From Pachypanchax playfairii (taxonomy: Eukaryota; Chordata; Actinopteri; Cyprinodontiformes; Aplocheilidae), in the NCBI GenBank assembly GCA_006937955.1, contig SSNP01000024.1, forward strand, positions 2,772,712 to 2,836,711: a stretch of 64,000 bases of DNA. Direction: 5' to 3'. The position numbers and the translations under genes were made by a program. The notes under the pieces are model-generated. The model searched no databases, was not told the origin of the DNA, and was given only the letters and a program-made list of their open reading frames with translations. How positions within the stretch are numbered: the stretch's first letter is position 1; each line of letters begins with the position of its first letter. Of the stretch, positions 26,311 through 38,100 are shown piece after piece.

Positions 26311-27307
26311 GATCTGCCTGACATTAATATCGGTGGCGATCTGCGCTGAAAGGAAAGAAAAAGCCGAAGGTGACTCGAGAAATGACACAATAAAAACACT
26401 ACAGCAGTTTACGTGAACAACGAAAGTGAAATATACTGTCAAAATTATTCAGTTAAAACAAACCACATGAACAGAGAGAAAGAAAGAAGCAGTTAAACTG
26501 GTTTTATGAAATAAGATTGCCCTATTGGTCTATTTGCACATCAAAAGCATAAAAACAAATGAAGTTCACAGGAATCTTCTTGACATTAAGTGAACCCGGG
26601 GAGGGAGTTTCATAGCGTCCGAGGATTCTCATGTTAATGAACCATCAGGAACATTGACAATTACAATTTTCTTACTGATTTTCTATGCTAAGTTTGAATA
26701 TTAAGACCTACTTTTTATAGAAGCTACACAACAACACATAAATGACAGGAGAGCAGCATTCATGTTTAATTTACAGAGCAATATGTCCATTATGGTAGAA
26801 GAAAATGGAAAATAATTTTCTACTCATTGTTCTTTTGTGCAATAAACAATACTTGATAGAGCACTTAAAATAATTTCTAGCAGCTCATATGTGCATTGCA
26901 TTTAGCCTGGACCTGCATCATATAGTAAGGTTATGAGTCATAACAGCCGATCAATGAAACCATATTGATTTTCCCAGGAGACCATCTGCAACCAGAGGTG
27001 GTTCATTAAAAGCTAAGTTGGGAGAAAATTGACCTGTAATATCTTAATCTCACATGATTTCTAAATATAACTTCCATTTCTTCAAACATGACTAACATTT
27101 TCAAGCTTAAACTTTTTCTGCCTTTACTTTATCACTTTGCCACAGGCTTAATCTTTTGACAGGGATTTGTTGAAATACCTGAACAGGAAGGAACATCTTT
27201 TTATAGGGTTTAATGAGTTTTTTTTCTAATCTGGTGCTATTTTTTTCAGGATTAGAAAAAATATAGAATGTATGAATCTTTTCCACTTTTATTTGCTTTC
27301 CAGTGCA
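26311..27307. other. Gene-free stretch
   Basis: AT-rich intergenic DNA; nothing recognised. Confidence 0.35.
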
Positions 27308-27593
27308 TTAAAGGTGGGATATAGAATAATTTCATAAAAAGCAATATTTTAAATAAAATAATGCCTCCACGGGGTGTTTAGAGGGTTGCAGAATGAAAAT
27401 ACATCATTTCCTTTAAAAATTATATTCAAAGAAAAATATTATAAAATATTAATTTTGACGGGCACAACATTGGCATTTTGTTTACATCTACCAGCCAACA
27501 GCGGGCAGAGCAGCGTAAGTCTGGCACAGCGAGGCTGGTACTGTGGAGTCTACAGGTCAAGCAGCTGGAAGCCCCGGGGACATGTGGTGATTA

Positions 27594-29196
27594 CAGTGGG
27601 GCAGAGAAGTATTTAGTCAGCCACCAATTGTGTAAGTTCTCCCACTTAAAAAGATCAGAGAGGCCTGTAATTTTCATCATAGGTATACCTCAACTATGAG
27701 AGACAAAATGAGGAAAAAAAAATCCAGAAAATCACATTGTCTGATTTTTAAAGAATTTATTTGCAAATTATGGTGGAAAATAAGTATTTGGTCAATAACA
27801 AAAGTTAATCTCAATACTTTGTTATATAGCCTTTGTTGGCAATGACAGAGGTCAAACGTTTTCTGTAAGTCTTCACAAGGTTTTCACACACTGTTGCTGG
27901 TATTTTGGCCCATTCCTCCATGCAGATCTCCTCTAGAGCAGTGATGTTTTGGGGCTGACGCTGGGCAACACGGACTTTCAACTCCCTCCAGAGATTTTCT
28001 ATGGGGTTGAGATCTGGAGACTGGCTAGGCCACTCCAGGACCTTGAAATGCTTCTTACGAAGCCACTCCTTCGTTGCCCGGGCGGTGTGTTTGGGATCAT
28101 TGTCATGCTGAAAGACCCAGCCACGTCTCATTTTCAATGCCCTTGCTGATGGAAGGAGGTTTTCACTCAAAATCTTACGATACATGGCCCCATTCATTCT
28201 TTCCTTTACACGGATCAGTCGTCCTGGTCCCCTTGCAGAAAAACAGCCCCAAAGCATGATGTTTCCACCCCCATGCTTTACAGTAGGTATGGTGTTCTTT
28301 GGATCCAACTCAGCATTCTTTCCCCTCCAAACACGACAAGTTGAGTTTCTACCAAAAAGTTCTATTTTGGTTTCATCTGACCATATGATGTTCTCCCAAT
28401 CCTCTTCTGGATCATCCAAATGCTCTCTAGCAAACCGCAGACGGGCCTGGACGTGTCCTGGCTTCAGCAGGGGGACACGTCTGGCACTGCAGGATTTGAG
28501 TCCCTGGCGGCGTAGTGTGTTACTGATGGTAGCCTTTGTTACTTTGGTCCCAGCTCTCTGCAGGTCATTCACTAGGTCCCTCCGTGTGGTTCTGGGATTT
28601 TTGCTCACCGTTCTTGTGATCATTTTGACCCCACGGGGTGAGATCTTGCGTGGAGCCCCAGATCGAGGGAGATTATCAGTGGTCTTGTATGTCTTCCATT
28701 TTCTAATAATTGCTCCCACAGTTGATTTCTTCACACCAAGCTGCTTACCTATTGCAGATTCAGTCTTCCCAGCCTGGTGAAGGTCTACAATTTTGTTTCT
28801 GGTGTCCTTTGACAGCTCTTTGGTCTTGGCCATAGTGGAGTTTGGAGCGTGACTGTTTGAGGTTGTGGACAGGTGTCTTTTATACTGATAACGAGTTCAC
28901 ACAGGTGCCATTAATACAGGTAACGAGTGGAGGACCGAGGAGCCTCTTAAAGAAGTTACAGGTCTGTGAAAGCCAGAAATCTTACTTGTTTGTAGGTGAC
29001 CAAATACTTATTTTCCACCATAATTTGCAAATAAATTCTTTAAAAATCAGACAATGTGATTTTCTGGATTTTTTTTCCTCATTTTGTCTCTCATAGTTGA
29101 GGTATACCTATGATGAAAATTACAGGCCTCTCTGATCTTTTTAAGTGGGAGAACTTACACAATTGGTGGCTGACTAAATACTTCTTTGCCCCACTG
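27594..29196 (-). mobile_element. Tc1-like transposon, full length, 1,603 bp
   Basis: Terminal inverted repeats of about 200 bp lie at 27594-27794 and 28997-29196. They start CAGTGGGGCA and differ from each other by one substitution and one A-run indel by my reading. TA flanks both ends (27592-27593 and 29197-29198), the Tc1/mariner target duplication. Within each repeat an outer (GAAGTATTTAGTCA) and an inner (TAAGTATTTGGTCA) direct repeat give an IR/DR layout, as in Sleeping Beauty-type elements. The intact transposase frame is on the minus strand. Confidence 0.95.
27811..28833 (-). CDS. Tc1-family transposase, intact 340 aa
   Basis: Cut-and-paste DDE transposase acting on the flanking inverted repeats. 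The N-terminal third (residues ~1-110) is a paired-type DNA-binding region: a first helix-turn-helix (KQLGVKKSTVGAIIRKWK), a basic linker (LPRSGAPRK) and a second HTH (TKATISNTLRRQG). The catalytic domain shows IIWSDET (first D), FQHDNDPKHT (second D) and SPDLNPIENLW (E), with 34 residues between the second D and E, the DD34E signature of Tc1. Length equals the family norm and there is no stop or frameshift, so the protein may be functional. The antisense frame 28184-28780 is a shadow. Confidence 0.95.
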   Translation of the reverse strand: MAKTKELSKDTRNKIVDLHQAGKTESAIGKQLGVKKSTVGAIIRKWKTYKTTDNLPRSGAPRKISPRGVKMITRTVSKNPRTTRRDLVNDLQRAGTKVTKATISNTLRRQGLKSCSARRVPLLKPGHVQARLRFAREHLDDPEEDWENIIWSDETKIELFGRNSTCRVWRGKNAELDPKNTIPTVKHGGGNIMLWGCFSARGPGRLIRVKERMNGAMYRKILSENLLPSARALKMRRGWVFQHDNDPKHTARATKEWLRKKHFKVLEWPSQSPDLNPIENLWRELKVRVAQRQPQNITALEEICMEEWAKIPATVCENLVKTYRKRLTSVIANKGYITKY

Positions 29197-29744
29197 TATA
29201 TACCTTATTTGCTTGCCATAGAGGGTTTCCCAACATGTGACGAGCAGGTTTGTATGGAAATGTTTTTATTAGCATGTCATGCTAACACGGAGCTGCAGGT
29301 GGCTGAAGTGGGGGAACTCCATGGTGTTCCGGGCTGCGGGGTTCAGCTGGAGAACACACCACAGAGGATTTTATTTGCTGCTTGGAGAGGCATGCGGGAT
29401 GGTGTGTTAGGAGGACAGCGGATCTTAGGAGGGCACTGCAGAAAGTTTTGGTTTGCTCGAGAAGAGCCGTGGGACAACTATGAGCTCTTTACCATGGACT
29501 AAATCGATGATTGAGCTTCATACAGGTAGGAGCTGCTTTTATCAGAGTCAGTGTGTGATCAGCGGGGCTGGAGAGCATGATTAGTGAGCTGAACTCATGG
29601 TATCGTGATCAGAGTGGGTTTGGTGAGGAATATTGGTTGACCTCAGCATCGGAGCGAGGGCGGGGGGGGCAACGAGCCTGGCACCCAGATGGCTGAAGGC
29701 TTTGTGCTGTGTTATTCTGTTCAAGTTCTATATCCCACCTTTAA

Positions 29745-30230
29745 AACAACACACCAGATTTAAGGTAAGTAATTTGTTTAGATGGATGCTTTGTACAAAC
29801 TATACAGGTAAAGCCAAAACCAAAGAAATTATTTGGAAACCAACTGTTTTTAGTCCAGATCCAGTGTGGTTTAATTTAAAAAAACAGTTTATCCTAATGT
29901 AAACTAAGCTTGTTCACATGTTCTCTGGGTCACAGTAAAACTGTGTTTCATCAGTCTGTTTTCACCCAGAGGCTGCAGGGAGTGTTTTAGTTCCATTAGC
30001 AATAATCTAATAGTTTTATGTCAGCCTTCCTTATAACCTTTTCCCATTTTGATTTTATCCTATACTTTTTCCTCACGGCCCGGTCAGTTAATCTGACACA
30101 AACCGTGACATGGTATGTGACAATGTTTAGAGCAATTTAATTAGAAGTTAATTAAATATAAATAACATGACTCAATGTTATAGTAAGGGCCAAACAGTTG
30201 ATGGGGTAAATAATGAGATGTTAAAGGCAG
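29745..30230. other. Gene-free stretch
   Basis: Nothing recognised between the nested transposons and the LINE remnant. Confidence 0.35.
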
Positions 30231-31530
30231 ATGCATCAATTTAAAAAAAAAAAAAACTTTTGCTGCTACTTGTTTTGTGGTGCACCACAAGGCTCAGTTT
30301 TAGGGCTCTCATTGTTTCTGTTACACCAGCTTCCTCAGTATGTTTTGAATATCTTTAAGGATGTTTCATACCATGGCTATGTTATAGATTTTTTCAGCTT
30401 TGCTTTTTTTTTTTTTTTTCTTGGTGACATTTTCAGAGTATTTCCTGTTATTTTAATTTTGAGGGTTTTTGGGTTCCTGTTTTGTCTTGGTGCCATTCTG
30501 GGCTCCTTATTCTTAGTGTTGCTTACACAGCTTCTTCCTCTCTGCTTTTTTCAGTCCTGGCAGTTGGCTTTTACATTAGAGTCTCACTTGTTTCTTTCCT
30601 CTGTGTATTTCAGGTCTCAGTGAGTTTATTTCAGTTCGCCGCCATGTATTTGCCTGTGTCTGTGCTTGTATCTGCTCTACCATACTCCTCAGCTCTCTCT
30701 TTATGACTCCATTTCTATCTTATAAGCTCCTTGCCCTTTCCTCTCAGTTGTGTATTCACAGTATAAACACTTCTTGTTTAGCTCATTTAGCTGTCTGATC
30801 ATCCCTTTTCTGATTTAAACTGGTTTCCTTGTGTTTCTTGTGTTTCCTGTTCCCAGACATCTTGTCTGTAAATTGTTTTATGCTGCCTTCTCACCTTCTT
30901 GTTTTTAAATGCATTATTACAGTGTTTTGATTTATTCCCTGAATACCTGCTCTCTGCCTGTGTATGGGATCATTCGCACCGCTTTATGACAGGTTATGCA
31001 GATGATATTCCATTTTGTATCACTTTTAAGCAGCCGTGGTTCACGCGGTAAAGCAAGGTTTATTCACTTGCTTAAATAAAAGCTTCATGGATTGTTCACA
31101 GATCGTTCAGAATGTTCTTGTACAGCTTCTTTCTATGTCTTTACACGTCAGACACTTTCATTTTTTGGCTTGGCTTGCATTTTCAGAATCAATATTAGAA
31201 TCTGGCTTTTGGTAGACTAGCACCAGTGCACATCATAGAACTGCTACATTTACACATCCTCAGCAGATCTCCAGCAGGTCCCCAAGGCTGTGTGATCAGG
31301 TACAATGCATCACAAAAGGTTGAAACCTAAAGGAGACACAGCTTTTTTGACCTCCAGAGGGTGGAATTCTCCCCCTTTGAGCTTGAGATCTGTGAATTCA
31401 GACACTTTTGAAAAATCTATTAAAAACTCACCTTTTAAACATTCTTTTTTGTTTATTTTTAAATTTTTTGTTTGTACGTATTTAATTGTGTCTACCTATC
31501 AAGGCCCTTTATAAATACAAATTTACTTGC
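30231..31530 (+). pseudogene. Broken non-LTR retrotransposon (RT remnants)
   Basis: Three separate plus-strand pieces lie in the order expected of a LINE reverse transcriptase. CGAPQGSVLG near 30270-30310 is the conserved PQGS motif. GYADDIPF near 30992-31015 is the YADD catalytic motif. A C-terminal block (RLKPKGDTAFL, WNSPPLSLRSVNSDTF) spans about 31319-31420. Between the first two pieces, about 640 bp of T-rich unrelated sequence appears inserted, and the later piece has stops. This is a dead element; L2/CR1-like is my guess from the C-terminal block. Confidence 0.55.
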
Positions 31531-31539
31531 TCTTGTTTC

Positions 31540-33138
31540 CTTTTTTGTCAACAGATTTCACAAAACAGAAAAAAATACTTCACTTTGTCTTTTATTTATT
31601 TATTTAAACAGTCTAGTGACCATTTATGTACACTTAAAAGGTCACAAAACATGGCCTAGTTTCACATTTTAAAGGGTGAGTAATTACCTGGAACTGCTGA
31701 GCTCTCGAGGTTTTGGTGTACATTTCTCAGACAGGCGGGTTCCAACCTGCCTGAAAAAAATGCAGCATTGCAGATGCATGATATTAGTCACTTCAGTATA
31801 TTTTGCAGGCAGCAACTTTGCAGTGCATCTTATACAGTTCAGCTATTCATCGTACAAACAAAAGCAACCTCGAGGTTTGAGCCAGTGTAATGTGTAACAC
31901 TCTGCCAGTGACGTATTTATGCACAAGAAAGTCACTATTTAAGTAAAAAAAAGATCAAAAGTCACAGTTGTGTTTGACAAACTGTTCACATGCTTTATTC
32001 ATTTTTTATATATATGCAACTTGGATTTACAGAATTAAATAATTAGAACATACATTACAGTGTAAACGTTTTAGGCAGGTATCATAAAAGGCTGCATAAC
32101 AAGATGATTTCACAAGTATAAATAGTAATTGTTTATTTGTATGCATTTAAAATGTGAATCACGTCAACATGTGATCAGTTTCCTTCTAAACAGTATTGAT
32201 TGCACAAAGTCAGGGATTTTCTGAGTTCCAGCTGTTTTAATGAGACAAAAATGTAAATATTGTTGTAGTTCTGCTTTAGCAGGATGCTGTTAGCTGAAAA
32301 GCTGTAGAGTGAAACAATCATGGGGATTTAGGCTTCATGCATATCTCATTTCAACATCATTGATTATATTGGTGAGAACATGAAGAGACAGAAGGACAGA
32401 AGATTTGTCTCCAAGAAGGGACTGAATCTCTTCACAAACTGAGTGTTTCAAAGTTAACAGCTGCTCATTAAATATTGATTACTTTTAGGTGTTTCTCCAC
32501 TGCCTCAAACATTTGCACAGTACTGTACATTATTTAAAAATACATATTTAAATGTATACAGGTTTCCTGATAACACTCATCTCCCACTTGACAAATGTGG
32601 CTGTGCTGGATTTATAGGTACCTTTATGTTTATAAAGATGGCAACTAAGTGGTTGGACATATGGATGTCTTGTTCACCTTCAACACAAGCTTTACACAAA
32701 ACAAGCTGCACAAACAACCCAATAGCATCTGTCTAATCTGTCACAGTTTTATTTTTAGATTTAAATCAGATTTGGTTACACATACTGAACCTCTGGTTGT
32801 GTAGATTAACAAGAAAGCAAAAGAGGTGTTTAAATGCAGCAATGTCCAGCAATAAAACAAATGAAGCTCCGTCTTGGAACAACCGTAAGGCTACAATTCA
32901 AATGTCCAAGTCAGAAATGTGTAATTTATTAGGACCCCTCTGCTTGTCTGTGCAGAATGAGAGTCAGAAAACATGCAGGACCATAAATCTTGACATTATT
33001 CAACATTTTTCAAACATAAAGAAAAGGGTATTCAATCTAAATGAAGCAGCCACTCCAGGATAATCTCTGTATAAAACATTGTTATATACATAATATTAAC
33101 TACATGTACTTATGTCAAAAAATATTTTATATACATTA
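31540..33138. other. 3' flank of the GPR132-like gene
   Basis: No second gene recognised. Because the receptor gene is on the minus strand, this stretch includes its 3' UTR. Several TTTATT motifs (AATAAA on the minus strand) occur, for example near 32748, but I cannot tell which is used. Confidence 0.35.
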
Positions 33139-34146
33139 TTATATTAAATAATTGTCTTTAGGCATACCTCTTTTATATGACGCTGAACCACTGTCTGTCT
33201 GTGTATTCTCAACTCTTCTACAGCACATTTTTACTGTATCTTGTGCTAAATTACTAACCAGCACGTAAAGCACTGGGTCCATCACACTGTTCAAACTGGA
33301 CAGTGCCAGTGTGACTGAGAAGGGAATATGCATTTTTTCCTCAAAATTGCAGTACTTTTCATCTTTCCCATTGTCCGTACTAAAGAAGACAAGCGAACGT
33401 ATGAGCAAGAGGATGTGATATGGAGCAAAGCAAACTGAGAAGATACCGATCACCCCAAAAGAGAGCAGACGGACTTTCCTCTTCGTCTGGGCATTCAGAC
33501 CGGGACTCCTGCCCACAGTGGCCAGCACCCTCCAGTAGCTCACGGCTAACACTATAAGGGGTAAAAAAAAGCCAATTCCCACTCTGATTAGATTGAAGAT
33601 AGCCACAGTATCTTGCATAGGGTAAGTCTCATAGCAGCGGTCATTGCGATCATCAAGGGGAACTGTGACATTGTCATAGATTAATACAATTATGTGCATT
33701 GCCATAATTGTCACATACACAATGCCACACTGTAGCCATGCGTAGTGGCATTTACGGTGGGTTTTGAAGTGCAGAGGGTAACAGACTACCAGGCAGCGAT
33801 CCACAGAGATACAACACAGCAGGTAGATGCTGATGTACATGTTGGAGTAGTAGAAGAAGCCAGCTATACTGCAGGATACAGGACCTAGCCCCCAGTGGTG
33901 GTTGGCGTTGTAATAATTGATCCAAAGGGGCATGGTCAAGGTGAAAAGCAAGTCCGTTACTGACAGGCAGAGCAGGAAGACTCCTAAAACATTTTTCTGC
34001 CTCACTTGTTGCAAAATAGGGTGCAGAGTCAGTAAGTTGAAAATCAATCCCAAGATAAAAGCCAGGATGTAAACACTCATCAGGAAGTCATTGATGGAGC
34101 TCTTTTCAATGTCAACGCATTGACTCTGGTTCGTTTCGTTGCTCAT
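33139..34146 (-). CDS. gpr132: GPR132/G2A-like proton- or lipid-sensing GPCR
   Basis: Intact 335-residue class A receptor in one coding exon. Visible features: N-terminal sequons (NET, NQS); seven hydrophobic segments; LSVTDLL in TM2; an LLCCISVDRC block at the end of TM3, where DRC replaces the usual DRY; extracellular cysteines in VSCSIAG and DRCYETYP; SVCFAPYH in TM6; and DPVLYVLV in TM7, the DPxxY variant typical of the GPR4/GPR65/GPR68/GPR132 group. A CC pair at the start of the tail may be palmitoylated. The blocks NVLGVFLLCLSV, YISIYLLCCIS and GLNAQTKRKV recall GPR132 more than GPR4 or GPR65, so GPR132 is preferred; orthology is inferred. The first ATG follows a probable 5' UTR splice acceptor at 34194. 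Confidence 0.85.
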   Translation of the reverse strand: MSNETNQSQCVDIEKSSINDFLMSVYILAFILGLIFNLLTLHPILQQVRQKNVLGVFLLCLSVTDLLFTLTMPLWINYYNANHHWGLGPVSCSIAGFFYYSNMYISIYLLCCISVDRCLVVCYPLHFKTHRKCHYAWLQCGIVYVTIMAMHIIVLIYDNVTVPLDDRNDRCYETYPMQDTVAIFNLIRVGIGFFLPLIVLAVSYWRVLATVGRSPGLNAQTKRKVRLLSFGVIGIFSVCFAPYHILLLIRSLVFFSTDNGKDEKYCNFEEKMHIPFSVTLALSSLNSVMDPVLYVLVSNLAQDTVKMCCRRVENTQTDSGSASYKRGMPKDNYLI

Positions 34147-34193
34147 TGTGTCCTCAGGTGTCAGTGATAGTTTGGTTCGGCTTAGAGGTTCAC
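34147..34193 (-). other. gpr132: Probable spliced 5' UTR segment of the GPR132-like gene
   Basis: On the minus strand, a polypyrimidine tract followed by CTGGCAG ends at 34194, about 47 bases before the start codon. This is a good acceptor and implies an upstream non-coding exon. Confidence 0.45.
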
Positions 34194-34588
34194 CTGCCAG
34201 AGGAAAGACACAATTTTATTTTGTCAGTTAATGTGAGTTTTTATTTTCTTTTTTCTTTAAAGCTCAACCAGATAACATGAATTCCTACAAAGTTCTGCTA
34301 CAGCTCAAAACTCAGAGTACAACTTTGACATTTTGTGTTCCTCTTTCATTTTTGCGGTTGAGTGAGTAACACATTGCAACAGCTTGTGGTTCTCTTGGTG
34401 CTGCTGAACATGGGAAATTATGGTTGTATAGTTTAAGGTGTGAAGATCAACCAGATTATTTAAGTCCCTTCACAACAACCGAATTCAGTTCTACTTGGTT
34501 CAAACTGATACTTACATACTTCCTCTTTCCAGTTTATTTTTTTCTTCATTAAATATGTAAGTGTTGGTTTTATGGAAACAAAGATTAA

Positions 34589-35107
34589 AAATTGATTGTT
34601 CTTTCCGAGGTGGGTTTCTGTGGAAAAACCAGCCTTTTGTAGAGATAGTAATTTCTTGGTCTCAATTTAGTGAAAACGTGATTAATTCTAACCATACAGC
34701 TATTATCTGAGGTAAATGCTTATTTTTTAGTTTGAAAAATTACCAACCTTTTTTATATGGAGGGGGTGAGACTTTTAACTTGTATTGGAAGCAGCCACAA
34801 GAAGGTCAGTCTTCCCATATTATGTTCTAGTTATAATATACTAGCTGGATGGAATATCCAAGAAAAGCAAAACTGATGGTTCATAAAATAATGTTCACAT
34901 GAATTACTACAAATTGTTCGGATAAATTTGTTAGCAGTGATGGACTTTGTAACCGGTCTCACTGTGACTGCCCTCCAGCTCATCAGTCCTGTCAGAGCTA
35001 ATCTCTGTTTCTCTGAACTAAAGCCATTCAAAGGTCCATCTACATAAAGTGTTAATTATTTTGACCCTTTCAATAGAAACCCACTTCAAAATAACAGAAC
35101 TATCCCT
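34589..35107. mobile_element. TTAA-flanked MITE (third family), diverged
   Basis: The right end, read on the minus strand, is AGGGATAGTTCTGTTATTTT followed by GAAGTGGGTTTC. The left end has an alignable AAATTGATTGTTCTTTC then GAGGTGGGTTTC. TTAA flanks both sides (34585-34588 and 35108-35111). The frame 34831-35031 is inside and unremarkable. The element lies just upstream of the GPR132-like coding exon, within its probable 5' intron. Confidence 0.5.
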
Positions 35108-35111
35108 TTAA

Positions 35112-38100
35112 GGAATGATTGATTTTTGTCAGATTATTTTCCCAAACATTTATTCCTCCAATCTGATCCGATTATTATTTATTAATAAAGATTTTTGTTA
35201 CATTTCCATTGGCCGATAACAATTTATTTCCCTTGCAGAACAAGCAGAAGCTGAACTGGTAGTGGGTGGTAATGATTTCTTAACACAGCCTAAATCTAAT
35301 TCTTCACTTCATTGTAAATTAGTGATTCTACAGAGACAAAATAATCACCAGTCAGAGTCAACGGCTTATGTAAGTGTACGCGCACCGAGACAAACTGACA
35401 AGTTTAATTTATCACCCAGCTTTAATTAAACGTGACAGCGAAAGGACAAGAACGAGACAATTGTTTATTCTAGAAGAATTAATAATAATGAACTTTATAG
35501 ACTATATAGATGAATCATTTTCCATCACTATGTGGATGCATTGTCAGAATTGCTTCCTTAAAATGCTATTCATAGGATCATCTAAATATTACTGTTTTGA
35601 CTATATTTCCACTCATAGAATTGGGGAGGGGGGCTAAATCACAAAAAAAAAAACTGAAAATCACCAGAAAATGGAAAAGTATGAGTCCTCAACTGTCAGT
35701 GGCTAAAATCTGTAAATCTTGTCAACAGGGATACAGGATGTTATTCTTCATCTAAAAGCTGAGCAGAAGTTTATTCTATGTGTTGTATGACTTGATTATT
35801 TTGTATTCTGTTGTTGTTGTTTGTTTCCTGGTTCTGTTTCTCATCTGGCTCTGCCATGCTGTGTTTATGGGCTCCGGGAACATCTAACACAATTAACAGT
35901 GAGAAAACTCAATAACAGAGGAGACATTAAGACCCTCTTTGGTGAATCATAATGTTGGATCCATGAGTGTACATGTAGCTGTTATGAATTATTCATTAAT
36001 GTTTCAAAGAAGATGTGCTGAGGGAAACTACAGTGGAGTCAAAATTGGAAAGTTTTGTCTGTAGATAAGATCTTTTTATTTTCAAAATCCATCACTGGCT
36101 GTGCTGACATCATACTGGATGATGTAATTTTCCAGATGTTGGTAATCTCCCCACATTTTTCTGAAAATTTGTTGGTAACAGTTTGTTCCTCTCGTGGGAT
36201 TTTTAGAGTTAGTTTAATAATTTCTGCTTTTTAAAATAAATTGATTAATACTTTAGTTTGTTTTGTTTTACTGATGTTAGTTATTCCATTCCATGCTTTT
36301 ACTTTGAAACATCTAGTGGCATGTTTGCTCATGAAAGTAGCTAAATTAGTTTTTAAAAGAGTGAAATTTCTTCCTTTTCTCTGAGGAGATCAAGTCATAA
36401 GTGAACTGTAACTGTTCAGATTTTATTTTGTCAGGAATCCCTTTTCTGCACTGAAATATGGTTCAGTTTTCAGTTGTTAAAGATTAAAATATGAAGGCTA
36501 AAGAATCAAAGATTTAAAAGTAATTTACTCACTCAAACAGCGTGAAAGCCTAATGTCTTTTCCTGGAAATTCATAGTAATAAAATATCCAACATATTACT
36601 GGCAGTTGTAAAAATCAGAAATGCGCCAACACCCCGACCAAAGATAAATAAAAATGATCTCACTTTCTTAACCATTAGTGTTTTACTTTTTGAGCGTTAG
36701 TCGTCTAAAAATTTAAAAGTTGTCATGTTTACAACTTTTTAAAATCAGGATCTCACCTGTTTGTTTGTGCAAGAGATGCGTCTCGTTGGTCCAAGAAAAC
36801 TGTTCAGTGTCCAAATAGTTTTAGACTCATTCCACAGATGTTTTTACTTCAGTCCAGGCAGGTCGAAAGTGCTTCCAAAAACGAAAAGAAAAGTAAAGAA
36901 CCCTTTCAGAGCTGTTGACATGCAGCCAAGCCTCTATAATTCCACGTCTTGAATGACTTCACCAATTAATCATTAGCCAGAGCAATAATTATATGGCACA
37001 AGGGTTTTTTTTTCTCTCTTTGTGTTCTGTCTGATAAATTCATTCCGCTTGCGACTTCCCTTCAGCAGCCACAGCATAAATGTCAGTAGCGGTTGTTTAG
37101 AGATAATGGAAAAAACTGCAAAAGGGGGAAGAGTCATATGCAGTGGGAGGGGAAAGGTGTTGTTTTTCACATGTAACAGGAAGTACAGCAGGTTCAGGGA
37201 GTTAACTCCAACCTGACAAGCAAAAGATGTAAAACATGTTTGAAGAACGTCTTATGTAAGAGCAGCTTTCAAAGCTTTTTATGTTCACACAAAGGAAGAC
37301 TGCTGACAGTCAGTTAATGTGCAAAATAAACATAAATTCATGCTGCAAATACCAGGATTTTTTTCTGTGAGCAGAACTGCATACCTCAGGTCTGGTTTGA
37401 AGTCAGTAAGATGGTATTTGTTCCTTCATACAAGAGACATCTGCAATTGTTCTTTACTTTCTTTCATTAAGTTCCAGTTTCTACCATCATGTCTACACAA
37501 AAGAATCAGCAAGAAGTAAAGAGTGTTGCTTTAAATATAGATGAATGGACCGTACGATCCACAGTATCTTTAAAAGTAGGATGTGTTCTGTTTGTATTTC
37601 AATCTTAATGTAAAAAAAAATGTTTTCTTGTTATACTTATTTTTAAACTTTTTCTTTCACCAACTTAGATCTTAATTTTTTTCTGGTAGAAAAGGTTGAG
37701 GATGTAATGCCATTTACTGGCATTTGCAATGGTTTCACAAACAGACACCTAAAATGAAATACTATTTGTAATTTGAAATACTATTTCACTTCTTGATTAT
37801 GGTTATGGTTGTGCTTGTGGAAACTACCTGGAAGAGATATGTGTGTGATTCATAGGCCAAAAACAGGTTAGGTTGGGGTTTGGGAAGTTTTTATATTTTT
37901 AGGTTTGGGGTTTTTAAACACAAAACTGACAGCTGTTTCTTGAATTTACTCTCTTGTAAATATTTTTTTTTTTACTTGTACAATAATGATGCTAAAGATT
38001 TATAGAGAAATTCTCAAGGCTGTTGATGCAACTACTGCATGAAATGGCAAGTTACAACAGCATTCTTCCATTAATTACCTGCTGTGGTTTAGCTGTGACA

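Larger units (their letters stand above)
27312..29740. mobile_element. TTAA-flanked element interrupted by a Tc1 insertion
   Basis: AGGTGGGATATAGAA at 27312-27326 is perfectly inverted at 29726-29740. TTAA lies immediately outside at 27308-27311 and 29741-29744. Subtracting the Tc1 at 27594-29196 leaves about 820 bp of non-coding sequence. TTAA target and AG-starting ends suggest a non-autonomous Kolobok or piggyBac-like element (inference). The frames 29110-29502 and 29633-29902 fall within it and show no known domain. Confidence 0.7.

Noticed and set aside
28184..28780. 198-codon plus-strand open frame
   Set aside because: It is the antisense of the intact Tc1 transposase and has no domain of its own.
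33139..34146. Alternative naming as GPR4 or GPR65
   Set aside because: Group motifs are shared, but the TM2-TM3 and third-loop blocks recall GPR132 more closely; a tree would decide.
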